Assembly: GCF_002514725.1 (NCBI RefSeq)
Contig: NZ_NTLB01000001.1
Span: 620,001-684,000, forward strand
Source: Mangrovitalea sediminis
GTDB lineage: Bacteria > Pseudomonadota > Gammaproteobacteria > Pseudomonadales > Oleiphilaceae
Length of the DNA stretch: 64,000 bases
Direction of reading: 5' to 3'
Positions 35,067 to 43,436 of this stretch are shown one piece after another. The notes beneath the pieces are model-generated. The model made no database searches, had not been told where the DNA came from, and saw nothing but the letters and a program-made list of their open reading frames with translations. The stretch's first letter is position 1; each line of letters begins with the position of its first letter. The position numbers and the translations under genes were made by a program.

Positions 35067-36827
35067 ATGATGAAATCGATCCGTCTGCGGCGGCGCTCCG
35101 TCGGGAGCTCTTATGCCCTATTATTGACGATGCTCTGTGCCCCTCTGTCGACGCTGGCAGAGACATCCCTCCGCAATGCAGCACCCGAAGCACGCCCTCC
35201 CGCGCTGTTGCCAGAGACACCGGCAACGGTCCGGGAGTCCGGCGGGGAAGCGGTGCCCGGGCAACCTGGCGAGCACAAGGTGCTCGACCGCTTGCAGGGA
35301 CTTGCGCTGGTGCCCGATGAACATATCAACCTGGAAAAAGTACCTAAAGGCCTCTCGATCGAGGTAGAGAAGCTCAAGGGCAACTCAGCCCTGGCGCTGG
35401 CACTGCAACCCTTTTTCGGCCACATGGCAACGTTGGAATCGCTGCATCGGGCCATCGCTATCATTCGCCGGGAGGTGAAGCAGGCAGGTTATCCCTTTGC
35501 CCTGATCTACCTGCCTCGTCAGACCGTCGCCAACGGCACGATCAAGATCGTCGTCCGCCTGGCGACACTGGACGGCGAGCTCAAGGTGGACGGCGCAAAG
35601 TGGTTCAGTGAACAAGGCTACCGGCAGGCGCTGGGTCTCAAGACGGGAAAAAGGATCGACACCCGGCAGATCGATAAGGGACTGGCCTACATCAACCGCA
35701 ACCCCTTCCGCCACGCGAGACTGGAGGCCGCCGCAGGTACCCGGCCGGGCACCACAGAACTGGCGCTGAAGGTCCGGGAGCGCTACCCATTCCGACTCTT
35801 TACCGGCGTCGACAATACCGGCACCCGCAACACGGGAGCTAACCGGATCATGGCCGGTTTCGATTGGGGGCGGCCCTTCGGCCTGCCGGACCTGATGACC
35901 TATCAGTACAAGACCGACCCCGGCCTGGACCGGTCCCAGAGCCACTCCCTGAGCTACACGCATTTCAACCGGGAGGGTGGCGATGTCGACCTGTCTTCCG
36001 CCTACTCGAGAATGAAGCCCTCGATGACCGCACCCTTCGATAGCACCGGGAAATCCTGGCAGGTCGAAGGTCGCTGGCACAGGCCCCTGGAGGGTTCAGG
36101 AGCGCTGTCCCAGGGACTGGTGATGGGCGCGGACTACAAGTACTCCGACTATCAGCTGAATTTTTCCGGCGTCCCGGTGAACGATACCGTAACCCGAGTG
36201 GCCCAGCTCGTCGTCGGTTATAACGCCCAGACCCAGGGCACAGGCTGGCAGACGGGATTTGACGGCACCCTCTACCTGAGCCCCGGCGACATCGGCCCCC
36301 ATAACGACGACAACGACTATAGCCTGGCCAGACAAGGTGCCAGCGCACAATACGCCTACCTCAAGCTGAACGCCCAGGGGCAGCATGCCCTGAACCGCTA
36401 CCTGACAGCCGGCCTGGCCCTGTCCGGACAGCTTGCGTCCACGAACCTGCTGTCCAGCGAGCAGTTTGCCGGTGGTGGCTATTCCGCTGTCCAGGGCTAT
36501 GCGGAGAACGAAGCCTACGCGGATAACGGGGTGCTTGCCTCTGCCACACTCAGGTTCCCGGCGGTGCAGCTGTTATCACGCCTGCTGCATAGCGGCCCTA
36601 CAGACCAGGTGGCTCCGTACCTGTTCACAGATGGGGCGACACTATGGAACCTGCACAACAACCCAGGCGATAGAACGATCCACCTCTACAGCCTGGGCGC
36701 AGGGCTAAGCCTGCAGTACGGCCGCTATGCACAGGGGCGTTTCTCGTTCGGCGTGCCGCTGAAAGACGGGCCCGTGACGCAGAAAGGCCACGTGCAGATC
36801 CATTTCGCGCTGACCCTGTCCTATTGA
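35067..36827 (+). CDS. TpsB/ShlB-family outer membrane transporter
   Basis: 586 residues: signal peptide to about 31, a linker of about 65 residues, two POTRA domains (about 95-230) and a 16-stranded beta-barrel with the family motif region (STNLLSSEQFAGGGYSAVQGY) and final aromatic LTLSY. The usual VRGY loop-6 motif reads VQGY here: Arg is replaced by Gln (nt about 36490-36501), a residue normally important for the channel gate. It starts right at the end of TpsA and exports it. The stop overlaps the convergent LuxR gene by seven bases. Confidence 0.9.
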   Translation: MMKSIRLRRRSVGSSYALLLTMLCAPLSTLAETSLRNAAPEARPPALLPETPATVRESGGEAVPGQPGEHKVLDRLQGLALVPDEHINLEKVPKGLSIEVEKLKGNSALALALQPFFGHMATLESLHRAIAIIRREVKQAGYPFALIYLPRQTVANGTIKIVVRLATLDGELKVDGAKWFSEQGYRQALGLKTGKRIDTRQIDKGLAYINRNPFRHARLEAAAGTRPGTTELALKVRERYPFRLFTGVDNTGTRNTGANRIMAGFDWGRPFGLPDLMTYQYKTDPGLDRSQSHSLSYTHFNREGGDVDLSSAYSRMKPSMTAPFDSTGKSWQVEGRWHRPLEGSGALSQGLVMGADYKYSDYQLNFSGVPVNDTVTRVAQLVVGYNAQTQGTGWQTGFDGTLYLSPGDIGPHNDDNDYSLARQGASAQYAYLKLNAQGQHALNRYLTAGLALSGQLASTNLLSSEQFAGGGYSAVQGYAENEAYADNGVLASATLRFPAVQLLSRLLHSGPTDQVAPYLFTDGATLWNLHNNPGDRTIHLYSLGAGLSLQYGRYAQGRFSFGVPLKDGPVTQKGHVQIHFALTLSY

Positions 36828-37633
36828 GAGATCGAGCGCCCCAGCCACAACGCCATCAGGGCTGCCCGGTTACGGATACCGAACTTTCGGTAGATCGCTT
36901 TCACATAATCATGGACCGTATGCGGACTCAGTCCCTGTTCGCGGGCAATTTCCTTTTCCGTAGAGCCACAGAGGAGGCCCTGCAGCACCTGTCGTTCCGA
37001 TACGGATAAGGGAGCGCTGGCGATACAGTAGCCGTGACTGAGGAGGAACTGACGGTAAAACCACTTGAGGCCACGCACGATGATCCCCATGGCATCCCGT
37101 TCAGCGGCGGTAAACGGGGGACACTCCGGCGAACGGGAGACACCGAAGAAAAGCTCTGTGTCCTCATTGACCGGGCAACCGGCCCAGATGGCGTCAGCCC
37201 GGCCGATAGCCAGGTAATGTAACTGATAGAAGGCTGACTGGTACCATTCCGGATCGGCAAGATCGGACAGCAGATTGACCCGCCATTGCCCGGCCTCGGC
37301 CACGTTGCGGACGCTGGTAATGTCGATTGCCCCGGATTTCACGATGTCGATATAGCGTTCGCCAACACTCTCCAGCTGGGGTGCCGGGTGCAAGAATCCG
37401 TACCCCCTCGGTCGCCAGCCCTTTAGCGGATCACCCGGGGCAATATCCGGAAGGTGCATCGAGACAAGCCACGAAACATTGGTCGCACGGAGTTCAGTGC
37501 ACAGGAACTCCATCAGGTGCCGAAACGCCTCGTCGGAGTTGGCCGCATCAAAATCGGCAATGTCATCCCATAGCGTCAGGATTCGGTGGGATATGTCGAT
37601 AACGGTACTCCTCGGCGAAAGCCGCCAAACCAA
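36821..37633 (-). CDS. LuxR-family transcriptional regulator
   Basis: 270 residues. The C-terminal HTH has the LuxR consensus LSVSERQVLQGLLCGSTEKE, then SPHTVHDYVKAIYRKF. The N-terminal ~180 residues form an unrecognised sensor region rich in Trp and aromatic residues (YQSAFYQLHYLAIGRADAIW); it is not an evident autoinducer-binding domain. It overlaps the convergent TpsB gene by seven bases, which may give antisense interference. It may control the two-partner secretion or fibre genes (inference from position). Confidence 0.82.
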   Translation of the reverse strand: MVWRLSPRSTVIDISHRILTLWDDIADFDAANSDEAFRHLMEFLCTELRATNVSWLVSMHLPDIAPGDPLKGWRPRGYGFLHPAPQLESVGERYIDIVKSGAIDITSVRNVAEAGQWRVNLLSDLADPEWYQSAFYQLHYLAIGRADAIWAGCPVNEDTELFFGVSRSPECPPFTAAERDAMGIIVRGLKWFYRQFLLSHGYCIASAPLSVSERQVLQGLLCGSTEKEIAREQGLSPHTVHDYVKAIYRKFGIRNRAALMALWLGRSISQ

Positions 37634-37721
37634 CAGCTGTAAAACCAGACTCCAGCGCGCCGAAGCGCTCTATTGGCTTACAGTGTAGCCCTCGCCCGGA
37701 TATTTTCCGGTCACGGCCCCC

Positions 37722-37991
37722 TTACTTGCCCAGCCCTTTGCCGGAAAACAGCACCGTACTGTCACCCACAAACTTGACGTTGACGTGGCTGTCGCCGCTC
37801 ACCCAGTTGCAGTTTTTCACCGTCAGGGCGTCACTGCATTCGCTGGGTTTGCCAAGCAGTTGGGTGACATCACTGTAGCTCATTCCCACCTTGAGCTTGT
37901 CGTAGTTCTCCTGGGTCAGCTTGCTGCAACCCGCCAGCGCCACCAATGCCACGATTCCGGCAATACCCCAGCCTGCTTTTCTTAGCCTCAT
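37722..37991 (-). CDS. Small lipoprotein with BLIP/SmpA-like domain (DUF3862-type)
   Basis: 89 residues from the ATG at 37991 (AAGGAAGG upstream). The signal peptide carries a lipobox LAGC, so the protein is lipidated on Cys and anchored in a membrane. The mature part LKVGMSYSDVTQLLGKPSEC, then CNWVSGDSHVNVKFVGD, has the SmpA/OmlA-BLIP fold pattern of small envelope lipoproteins. Function is unknown. A long open extension upstream to 38180 is not coding. Confidence 0.8.
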   Translation of the reverse strand: MRLRKAGWGIAGIVALVALAGCSKLTQENYDKLKVGMSYSDVTQLLGKPSECSDALTVKNCNWVSGDSHVNVKFVGDSTVLFSGKGLGK

Positions 37992-38453
37992 ACTGCGACC
38001 TTCCTTCTGTGTGGTTCGCGTCTCTGCGTTGGGGCTGCATTCTAGCCCAGCGACAAAACAGGAACACTTGTCGCGACATCGGACATTCGGCGCCTTACGT
38101 TGGGGTTTGCGAGAAACTTGTCCGGAATACAACCTCGGACAAAGATTGCCATACGAAGGCAAACGCCTTCCGCCCGTCACGCCAGCGCCTCGAGTTATCT
38201 TAAAATACTCTTAAGAAATAAAGATTTACCCGCATCCAACCTCACCTAACGCCACGATATTCCGCTATTAACCGGAGCTGGTACAGCCTTTGCTCTCAGG
38301 CCACCGGGACCGTTCGGGCATTGATGTCGAACCGTCCCCTCCGAGGACTTCTTCCTCAGGGTTCGCGTGGAGAGCCGTGTTCCAGCGTGTCGGTATTCGA
38401 TGAGTCTCGAGCGCCATCTCTCCACACTGTCTTCAAACAAGGGACTTAATGCT
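37992..38453. other. Intergenic region upstream of the small repeat protein
   Basis: About 460 bases, with no gene recognised. An inverted repeat TCTTAA-n7-TTAAGA lies at 38198-38216 in an AT-rich patch that could be an operator or part of a promoter. The right part is GC-rich without features. Confidence 0.4.
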
Positions 38454-38828
38454 ATGGGAATGCCCATCAATGGCGCTGCCGGCAGCGGCGCAACACAGCA
38501 ACTGCAGGGGGCTAACGTCTGGCAGCAGCGAAAACAGAGTTTTGATGCACTGTCACAGGCCCTTCAAACCGGGAATCTGAATGCCGCCAAACAGGCCTTC
38601 AGCTCCTTGTCCAGCACCTACCCTGCCGGGGTAACCAGCGACCCCAAAAGCTTTATCGCGAGATTGGGTCAGGCGCTTCAGACGGGAAACATCCAATCGA
38701 CACAGTCCCTCATCGCCTCTCTGACCGGGGGCGGCACCGCCAAGGCGGCGGGCGACGGCGATGGTGATGGATCGGCTCGCGCCGCTGCGGCGGGCAACCC
38801 TGGCCAAAACATCAACGTTTCGGTCTGA
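38454..38828 (+). CDS. Small repeat protein, possible substrate/precursor of the downstream operon
   Basis: 124 residues from the ATG at 38454 (AAGGGAC upstream). No signal peptide. Two related 20-residue units, ALSQALQTGNLNAAKQAF (about residues 32-49) and RLGQALQTGNIQSTQSLIAS (about 70-89), share the ALQTGN core. The end differs: ASLTGGGT, then an Asp-Gly alternation (about 100-106), an Ala run and a final NPGQNINVSV. A helical repeat followed by a flexible tail after a Gly-Gly site is compatible with a leader-core arrangement, but this is speculation. A hairpin and 69 bases separate it from the WD40 gene. Confidence 0.6.
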   Translation: MGMPINGAAGSGATQQLQGANVWQQRKQSFDALSQALQTGNLNAAKQAFSSLSSTYPAGVTSDPKSFIARLGQALQTGNIQSTQSLIASLTGGGTAKAAGDGDGDGSARAAAAGNPGQNINVSV

Positions 38829-38849
38829 CACTGGGTTTTTGCTGCTATA

Positions 38850-38873
38850 GCCGGCGGCCTTTTTGGCGCCGGC
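38850..38873 (+). terminator. Hairpin between the small repeat gene and the WD40 operon
   Basis: GCCGGC-g-GCC pairs with GGCGCCGGC around a TTTTT loop, a 9-pair GC stem with one bulge. There is no following T-run, so it is more likely an attenuator or RNA-stability element than a full stop. Confidence 0.5.
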
Positions 38874-38897
38874 ACTTCTGAGCTAAGGACACTGACC

Positions 38898-40577
38898 ATG
38901 CATCACCGGGGCCCCATCGCAGGCATCGCCAGCCACGGCAACCTGATTGCCACAGCCGGCTACTGCAACACCGTCATTCTCTGGGACGCCGACCGGCGGC
39001 AGGCGCTCGCCCGTGGTAACCATGATCACCTGGTCAACCAATGCGCCTTCAACCAGAGCGGCACATTGCTGCTCAGCGCCAGTAGCGATTACACGGCCCG
39101 TCTCTGGGACGTACCGTCAATGCGACTGAAAGCCGTGCTCGGCGGTCACGAGGATGATGTCGATATGGCGGCCTTTTCGCCGGATGACCGCTTGATCGCA
39201 ACCTGTGCGCTCGACCGCAAGGTCCGGATTTTTACCGTAGACGGCCATTGCCTGTTCAGCCTGGCAGGCCATACCGGCAACGTCCTCTCGCTGGCCTGGA
39301 GTCAGGATTCCCGCCGTCTGGTCTCCTCCAGCGTGGATGGCACTTTACGCGAATGGTCCGTGGAAGAGGGCCGGGCCCTGCAGACTCACCACCTCGGGAT
39401 GCGCACCGATTCAGTCGTCATAGACCGGCGCGGACGGATCTGGGCCGGAGACGACGACGGCCGCATCGTCCGTGTGCTGGACGGTGCAATGCGCTGCTGG
39501 CCGGCACATAGGGCCGGCATCAAGAAACTGGTATTACACCCGGCCGGAACCCATCTGCTGACACTGAGCTATGACCGCTTCATCGGCGTTTGGCGCATCC
39601 ACGACAACGGTGAGCCCGAAGAGATCTGCCGTCATCCCTGCCCGGCAAGCATCTGGGTCCGGGCAGCCACGTTTCTGGATGACCGCCGGGTGGCGGTAGG
39701 AACCTTCGGCGGAACCTATGCGGTGCTGGACTGGCAAACTGCGCAGTGGGATCTGACCGGCGTCGCAGCGGGCAAAGCCCTCAATGGAATAACCGTCGCA
39801 GGCCCCCACATCTACAGCGTGGGGGATGCCGGGATGGTCTTGCGCGACGGCCTGCCTCAGGCGGCGATGGGCAGCCTCTGTAACTTCATCACTCACTCCG
39901 GCACCCGGCTGTTCTGTGGCGGTCTGCTGGGCACGCTGTTCGACGGACATACCGGGGAGGCCCTGTACCAGCACCACTCCCCCCTCAACTGCGGTACCCT
40001 TTTTGTCCGCGACCGACACCGCTATCTGGCCGTCGGTACCTACACCGGGGAACTCCTCGTTTTCCAACTCAATGACGACGACGGCAGCCTCCAGCCGGTG
40101 CAACAGACAAAGGCGTATGCCAATGCCGTCAAGTCAGTGGCAGCCAATGGCTGCCACCTGTTTTCCGTAGGCGCCTCGGGCGATGTGTGCTGGCACGACG
40201 TGCAGACGCTGCAGCCGGTCCGGCAACAGCACAAGGCGCACACACGCATCGCCAACGCCTGCTGCGCTATCGGTGAACGAGGCTTTGCCAGCGTGGGACG
40301 GGATCGCACGTTGCGCCTGTGGTGCGGCGATGAAGAGGCTACCTATGCCACGCCTCATGCATTTTCGGTCAAGGCCATCGCCATCGATACCGGTCAGCGC
40401 TTCCTGATGACCGGCAGCTATGGTGGCACCCTCGCCGCCTTCGATCTGCAACAGCGGTGCTGGCTGCCCCTGCAGCGCCCCACCGCCTCCGGCATCGCCG
40501 CCATCGACTGGAATCCCAACCGCTCCCACTTTGTGGCCGCCGCCTACGACGGCAACGTTCATGAGATCAGCCTATGA
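38898..40577 (+). CDS. WD40-repeat protein
   Basis: 559 residues with about ten or more WD-type repeats over the whole length, for example the SASSDYTARLWDV, SSVDGTLREWSV and GRDRTLRLWCG units, so it should form one or two propellers. No signal peptide or membrane segment, so it is a cytoplasmic scaffold or binding protein. It overlaps the FMN reductase gene by four bases (ATGA). In bacteria WD40 proteins commonly bind partner proteins. Here it heads an operon of a reductase, a SUMF1-fold protein and an ATP-grasp ligase, perhaps docking them or the small repeat protein. Confidence 0.82.
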   Translation: MHHRGPIAGIASHGNLIATAGYCNTVILWDADRRQALARGNHDHLVNQCAFNQSGTLLLSASSDYTARLWDVPSMRLKAVLGGHEDDVDMAAFSPDDRLIATCALDRKVRIFTVDGHCLFSLAGHTGNVLSLAWSQDSRRLVSSSVDGTLREWSVEEGRALQTHHLGMRTDSVVIDRRGRIWAGDDDGRIVRVLDGAMRCWPAHRAGIKKLVLHPAGTHLLTLSYDRFIGVWRIHDNGEPEEICRHPCPASIWVRAATFLDDRRVAVGTFGGTYAVLDWQTAQWDLTGVAAGKALNGITVAGPHIYSVGDAGMVLRDGLPQAAMGSLCNFITHSGTRLFCGGLLGTLFDGHTGEALYQHHSPLNCGTLFVRDRHRYLAVGTYTGELLVFQLNDDDGSLQPVQQTKAYANAVKSVAANGCHLFSVGASGDVCWHDVQTLQPVRQQHKAHTRIANACCAIGERGFASVGRDRTLRLWCGDEEATYATPHAFSVKAIAIDTGQRFLMTGSYGGTLAAFDLQQRCWLPLQRPTASGIAAIDWNPNRSHFVAAAYDGNVHEISL

Positions 40578-41152
40578 AACCCTTGCTCCTCTGCTCCGGC
40601 AGCCAGCGCCGGGAATCGTTCAACACCCGGTTACTCCAGCACATTCGCACGCGAATGCCGCCCGACAGCACAGTGGACGAGATCGGCGCCACGGAAGTCG
40701 ACCTGCCGCTGTTCAATCAGGACAGGGAAGATGAACCGCTGGTTGTCGGCCAGGTGCTGGATCTCCACCAAAGGTTTACCCGCGCTGGAGGCATCGTGAT
40801 CGCCTCGCCCGAGTACAACTGCCTGCCAAGCCCCTATCTCAAGAACCTGATCGACTGGGTATCCCGGCTGGCCTTCCTGCTGCCGGAAGTCTCCCAGCCA
40901 TTCCGTGGCAAGCCGGTACTGTTGTGCACGGCGACGACGGGATGGAGCGGTGGCGCCGTCGGACTCAATACCCTACGTACGCTGCTCGCCTACCTGGGCG
41001 CTGACGTGATGGGGGAGCAGATCTGCGTGCCCTATGCCCGGGAAGCCTGGAACGACAGCGACGCCACCTACGACTTCGACCCGGTTTTCCAGCAGCACAT
41101 CGATCGTGTGATGACACGCTTCCTGGCCATGACACAGGAGATACCTGCATGA
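40574..41152 (+). CDS. NADPH-dependent FMN reductase (flavodoxin fold)
   Basis: 192 residues with the ChrR/YieF-type pattern: LLLCSGSQRRESFNTRLL (phosphate-binding loop), IVIASPEYNCLPSPYLKNLIDWV in two adjoining blocks with the SPEYN signature, and CTATTGWSGG. Such enzymes reduce FMN, quinones or metal ions with NADPH. It overlaps both neighbours by four bases, which implies tightly coupled expression. In this operon it probably supplies reduced flavin or electrons for the SUMF1-like protein or another step (inference). Confidence 0.85.
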   Translation: MKPLLLCSGSQRRESFNTRLLQHIRTRMPPDSTVDEIGATEVDLPLFNQDREDEPLVVGQVLDLHQRFTRAGGIVIASPEYNCLPSPYLKNLIDWVSRLAFLLPEVSQPFRGKPVLLCTATTGWSGGAVGLNTLRTLLAYLGADVMGEQICVPYAREAWNDSDATYDFDPVFQQHIDRVMTRFLAMTQEIPA

Positions 41153-42195
41153 CAACACCGGACCGGCAGGCCGGCTGGCACTGGCCCCATTTCGAACAGC
41201 CCCTGTGCGGTGCGGTCAGTGACCGGCAACGGCTCGGCCTGCCCGAACGTTTCCAGCCCACCCGCTTCGAGAGTGAGTGGCCCGCCGCTGTTGAGCGCCT
41301 GCGTTACAGCTCCCGGGAAACATGGCTGAACGCTCTCCAGGATACCCGGTGCCCGCTACTGGAACGACTCGTCGCCGGCCGGTTACTCGCGCTGTCGGGC
41401 GACCCCCGCATCCGCACGGATCAGCCGGATATGGTCACCATCGCAGGCGCCGTGACCCGGATCGGCCTGCCCGCTGAGGAAGTCGAGGATGTGCTGTCCC
41501 GCTTTGGCGGACTGGGCCTTCAAACCCACTGGATCGTGAAAGAATGCCCTCGTCATGAGGTTCGCCTGAACGCCTATGCCCTGGCCCGGTTTCCGGTCAC
41601 CAACGCCGAGTACCGGGACTTCCTGGTGGATTCGGGTTATGAAGAAATCCCCACCAGTTGGGTCTTTGGGCGCTATCCCCACGAGCGGGCCAATCACCCG
41701 GTCTACACGGTGTCGCCCCTGGCCGCGCAAGCCTATGCCGACTGGCTCTCCGGTAGGACCGGCCGCCGTTTCCGCCTGCCGACCGAAGCCGAATGGGAGT
41801 TTGCCGCTGCCGGACCCGAGGGACTGGAGTTCCCCTGGGGCGATGCCTACGAAGCCGATTGCGCCAATACCGCAGAGACCGGCCTTTTCGACAGTTCGCC
41901 GGTCGGCGCTTTCCCAACGGGAATATCGCCCTTTGGGATCGCCGACATGGCCGGTAACGTGGAGGAATTTGTCGCCGACCGCTATGCCCCCTACCCCGGT
42001 GGACAGGCCATCACCGATCACCTGACAGAAATCCACGGCACCTATCAGGTTGCCCGCGGTGGCAGCTTCGCCCGTTTTCGCGACCTGGCCCGGACCCGGC
42101 GGCGCCACGGCCACAATCCCCGCTCGGCGACCTACGCCATGGGCTTTCGCCTCGCGGAAGATGTTTCCCCACTGGCAGCACCGAGCGGAGATTAG
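41149..42195 (+). CDS. SUMF1/formylglycine-generating-enzyme-fold protein lacking catalytic cysteines
   Basis: 348 residues. The N-terminal ~130 residues are unrecognised; the rest has the C-type-lectin-like FGE fold: YALARFPVTNAEYRDFLV, RFRLPTEAEWEFAAAG, DMAGNVEEFVADRY, a late VARGGSFARFRDLARTRRR and a final MGFRLAED. True formylglycine-generating enzymes carry active-site cysteines in the block after RGGSW (about C-x4-C). Here the corresponding RGGSFARFRDLAR has none, so the copper-dependent Cys oxidation is unlikely. Related folds occur in EgtB/OvoA-type sulfoxide synthases. The gene overlaps the reductase by four bases, and a two-base gap separates the ATP-grasp gene. Confidence 0.8.
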   Translation: MTTPDRQAGWHWPHFEQPLCGAVSDRQRLGLPERFQPTRFESEWPAAVERLRYSSRETWLNALQDTRCPLLERLVAGRLLALSGDPRIRTDQPDMVTIAGAVTRIGLPAEEVEDVLSRFGGLGLQTHWIVKECPRHEVRLNAYALARFPVTNAEYRDFLVDSGYEEIPTSWVFGRYPHERANHPVYTVSPLAAQAYADWLSGRTGRRFRLPTEAEWEFAAAGPEGLEFPWGDAYEADCANTAETGLFDSSPVGAFPTGISPFGIADMAGNVEEFVADRYAPYPGGQAITDHLTEIHGTYQVARGGSFARFRDLARTRRRHGHNPRSATYAMGFRLAEDVSPLAAPSGD

Positions 42196-42197
42196 GT

Positions 42198-43436
42198 ATG
42201 GCGCACCTGCTACTGATGGAATTGCCCGGTGGTGACGACACCGACATCATCGACGCCATCCTGGACCAAGGGCACAGCTTTACCTTTCTGACCGCAGATC
42301 TCGCGTATTACCGGGCCAGGCCCGCCGTCATACCCAGCCTCGAACGGGCGAGGAACATCCTTGAAGTTTCAGGCTTTGACTATGCCGCCGTGGAAACCGC
42401 CGTTCTGGCAGCGCATGCACGGCATCCGATTGCCGGTGTGCTGTGTCTGGTGGATATCCGGATGATCGAGGCCAGCCGTCTTGCCCATAGGTTGTCGCTC
42501 CCCTTTCTCAACCCGGACAGCGCCCGGCTGCTGCGTGACAAATATGCGGTTCGCCAGTGCCTGAGCGAACAGGGCCTGGCACAGCCCCTCTATCGACTGG
42601 CCACCGACAACCGGGAACTGAGAACCGCCACCGAGGCGCTGGGATTGCCGGTCATCATCAAGCCCACCGACGGCTATGGTTCACAGAACGTGGTGTTGCT
42701 GCGCGATGCCGAGGACCTGAATCCGTTGCTGGGCCCCGTTGATGATTTCCTGCCCCAACACCTGGATTATGGCTTTGGCGTCTGGGCCAACGATCGCCTG
42801 CTGGTGGAGCGGTTTATCCCCGGCCCCATGATCGGATGCGACACCCTCAGCATCAATGGTCGTCATCGCTTTCTGGGCATCAACGAAAAGCTGTATTTTC
42901 CTCCGCCATCCTTCGCCATTCGCGGCAGCTGCTTCCCTTCTGACCGTTTCGACAGCGAGACGATCCAAGACTATGTGACCCAGGTGTTGGATGCGGTGGG
43001 ATTCGACTGGGGTATGGCCCATCTCGAAATCGTGGTGAGCGCACAGGGTCCGATGCTGGTGGAAATCAATCCCCGACTCGTGGGCGCCCGGATTCCCCGC
43101 CTGCTGAATCTTGCCTTTCAACGCTCGATTCATGCCGACCTGGTGGCACTGCACCTGGGACAACAGCCTGAACTACCGCAGCAGGCCTCACGACATGCGG
43201 TTTCCCGCTGGTTCGCTGCCGACCGGTCAGGAACCTTGAGCGCCCTGAACCTGCCGACCAATATCGACCCGCTGGTTGCCTGCCACGACGTCGTGCACCG
43301 GGCCGGCAGCCGGGTCCAGCCACCCCGGAACAACGGCGACCGGATCGGCTTTGTCATGACGGCCGCACCGTCCCGGGAAGCCGCAGAGGACGCGGCGGAA
43401 GCCTTTATTCGGGGGATCGGGCTGAGCGTTACCTGA
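42198..43436 (+). CDS. ATP-grasp ligase (amino-acid ligase-like)
   Basis: 412 residues. A Rossmann-like N-terminal domain precedes the ATP-grasp domain with VIIKPTDGYGSQNVVLL (nucleotide-binding loop), LLVERFIPGP, LGINEK and LVEINPRLVGARIP, which coordinate ATP and magnesium. The pattern is closest to L-amino-acid ligases and carboxylate-amine ligases. These activate a carboxylate as acyl phosphate and join it to an amine, for example to make dipeptides or to tail a peptide. It is the last gene of the WD40 operon; its stop overlaps the convergent D-2-hydroxyacid dehydrogenase by eight bases. The substrate is not known. Confidence 0.85.
   Translation: MAHLLLMELPGGDDTDIIDAILDQGHSFTFLTADLAYYRARPAVIPSLERARNILEVSGFDYAAVETAVLAAHARHPIAGVLCLVDIRMIEASRLAHRLSLPFLNPDSARLLRDKYAVRQCLSEQGLAQPLYRLATDNRELRTATEALGLPVIIKPTDGYGSQNVVLLRDAEDLNPLLGPVDDFLPQHLDYGFGVWANDRLLVERFIPGPMIGCDTLSINGRHRFLGINEKLYFPPPSFAIRGSCFPSDRFDSETIQDYVTQVLDAVGFDWGMAHLEIVVSAQGPMLVEINPRLVGARIPRLLNLAFQRSIHADLVALHLGQQPELPQQASRHAVSRWFAADRSGTLSALNLPTNIDPLVACHDVVHRAGSRVQPPRNNGDRIGFVMTAAPSREAAEDAAEAFIRGIGLSVT

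Noticed and set aside
41149-42195. Sulfatase-activating formylglycine-generating enzyme
   Set aside because: Active-site cysteines are missing and there is no sulfatase in the window.
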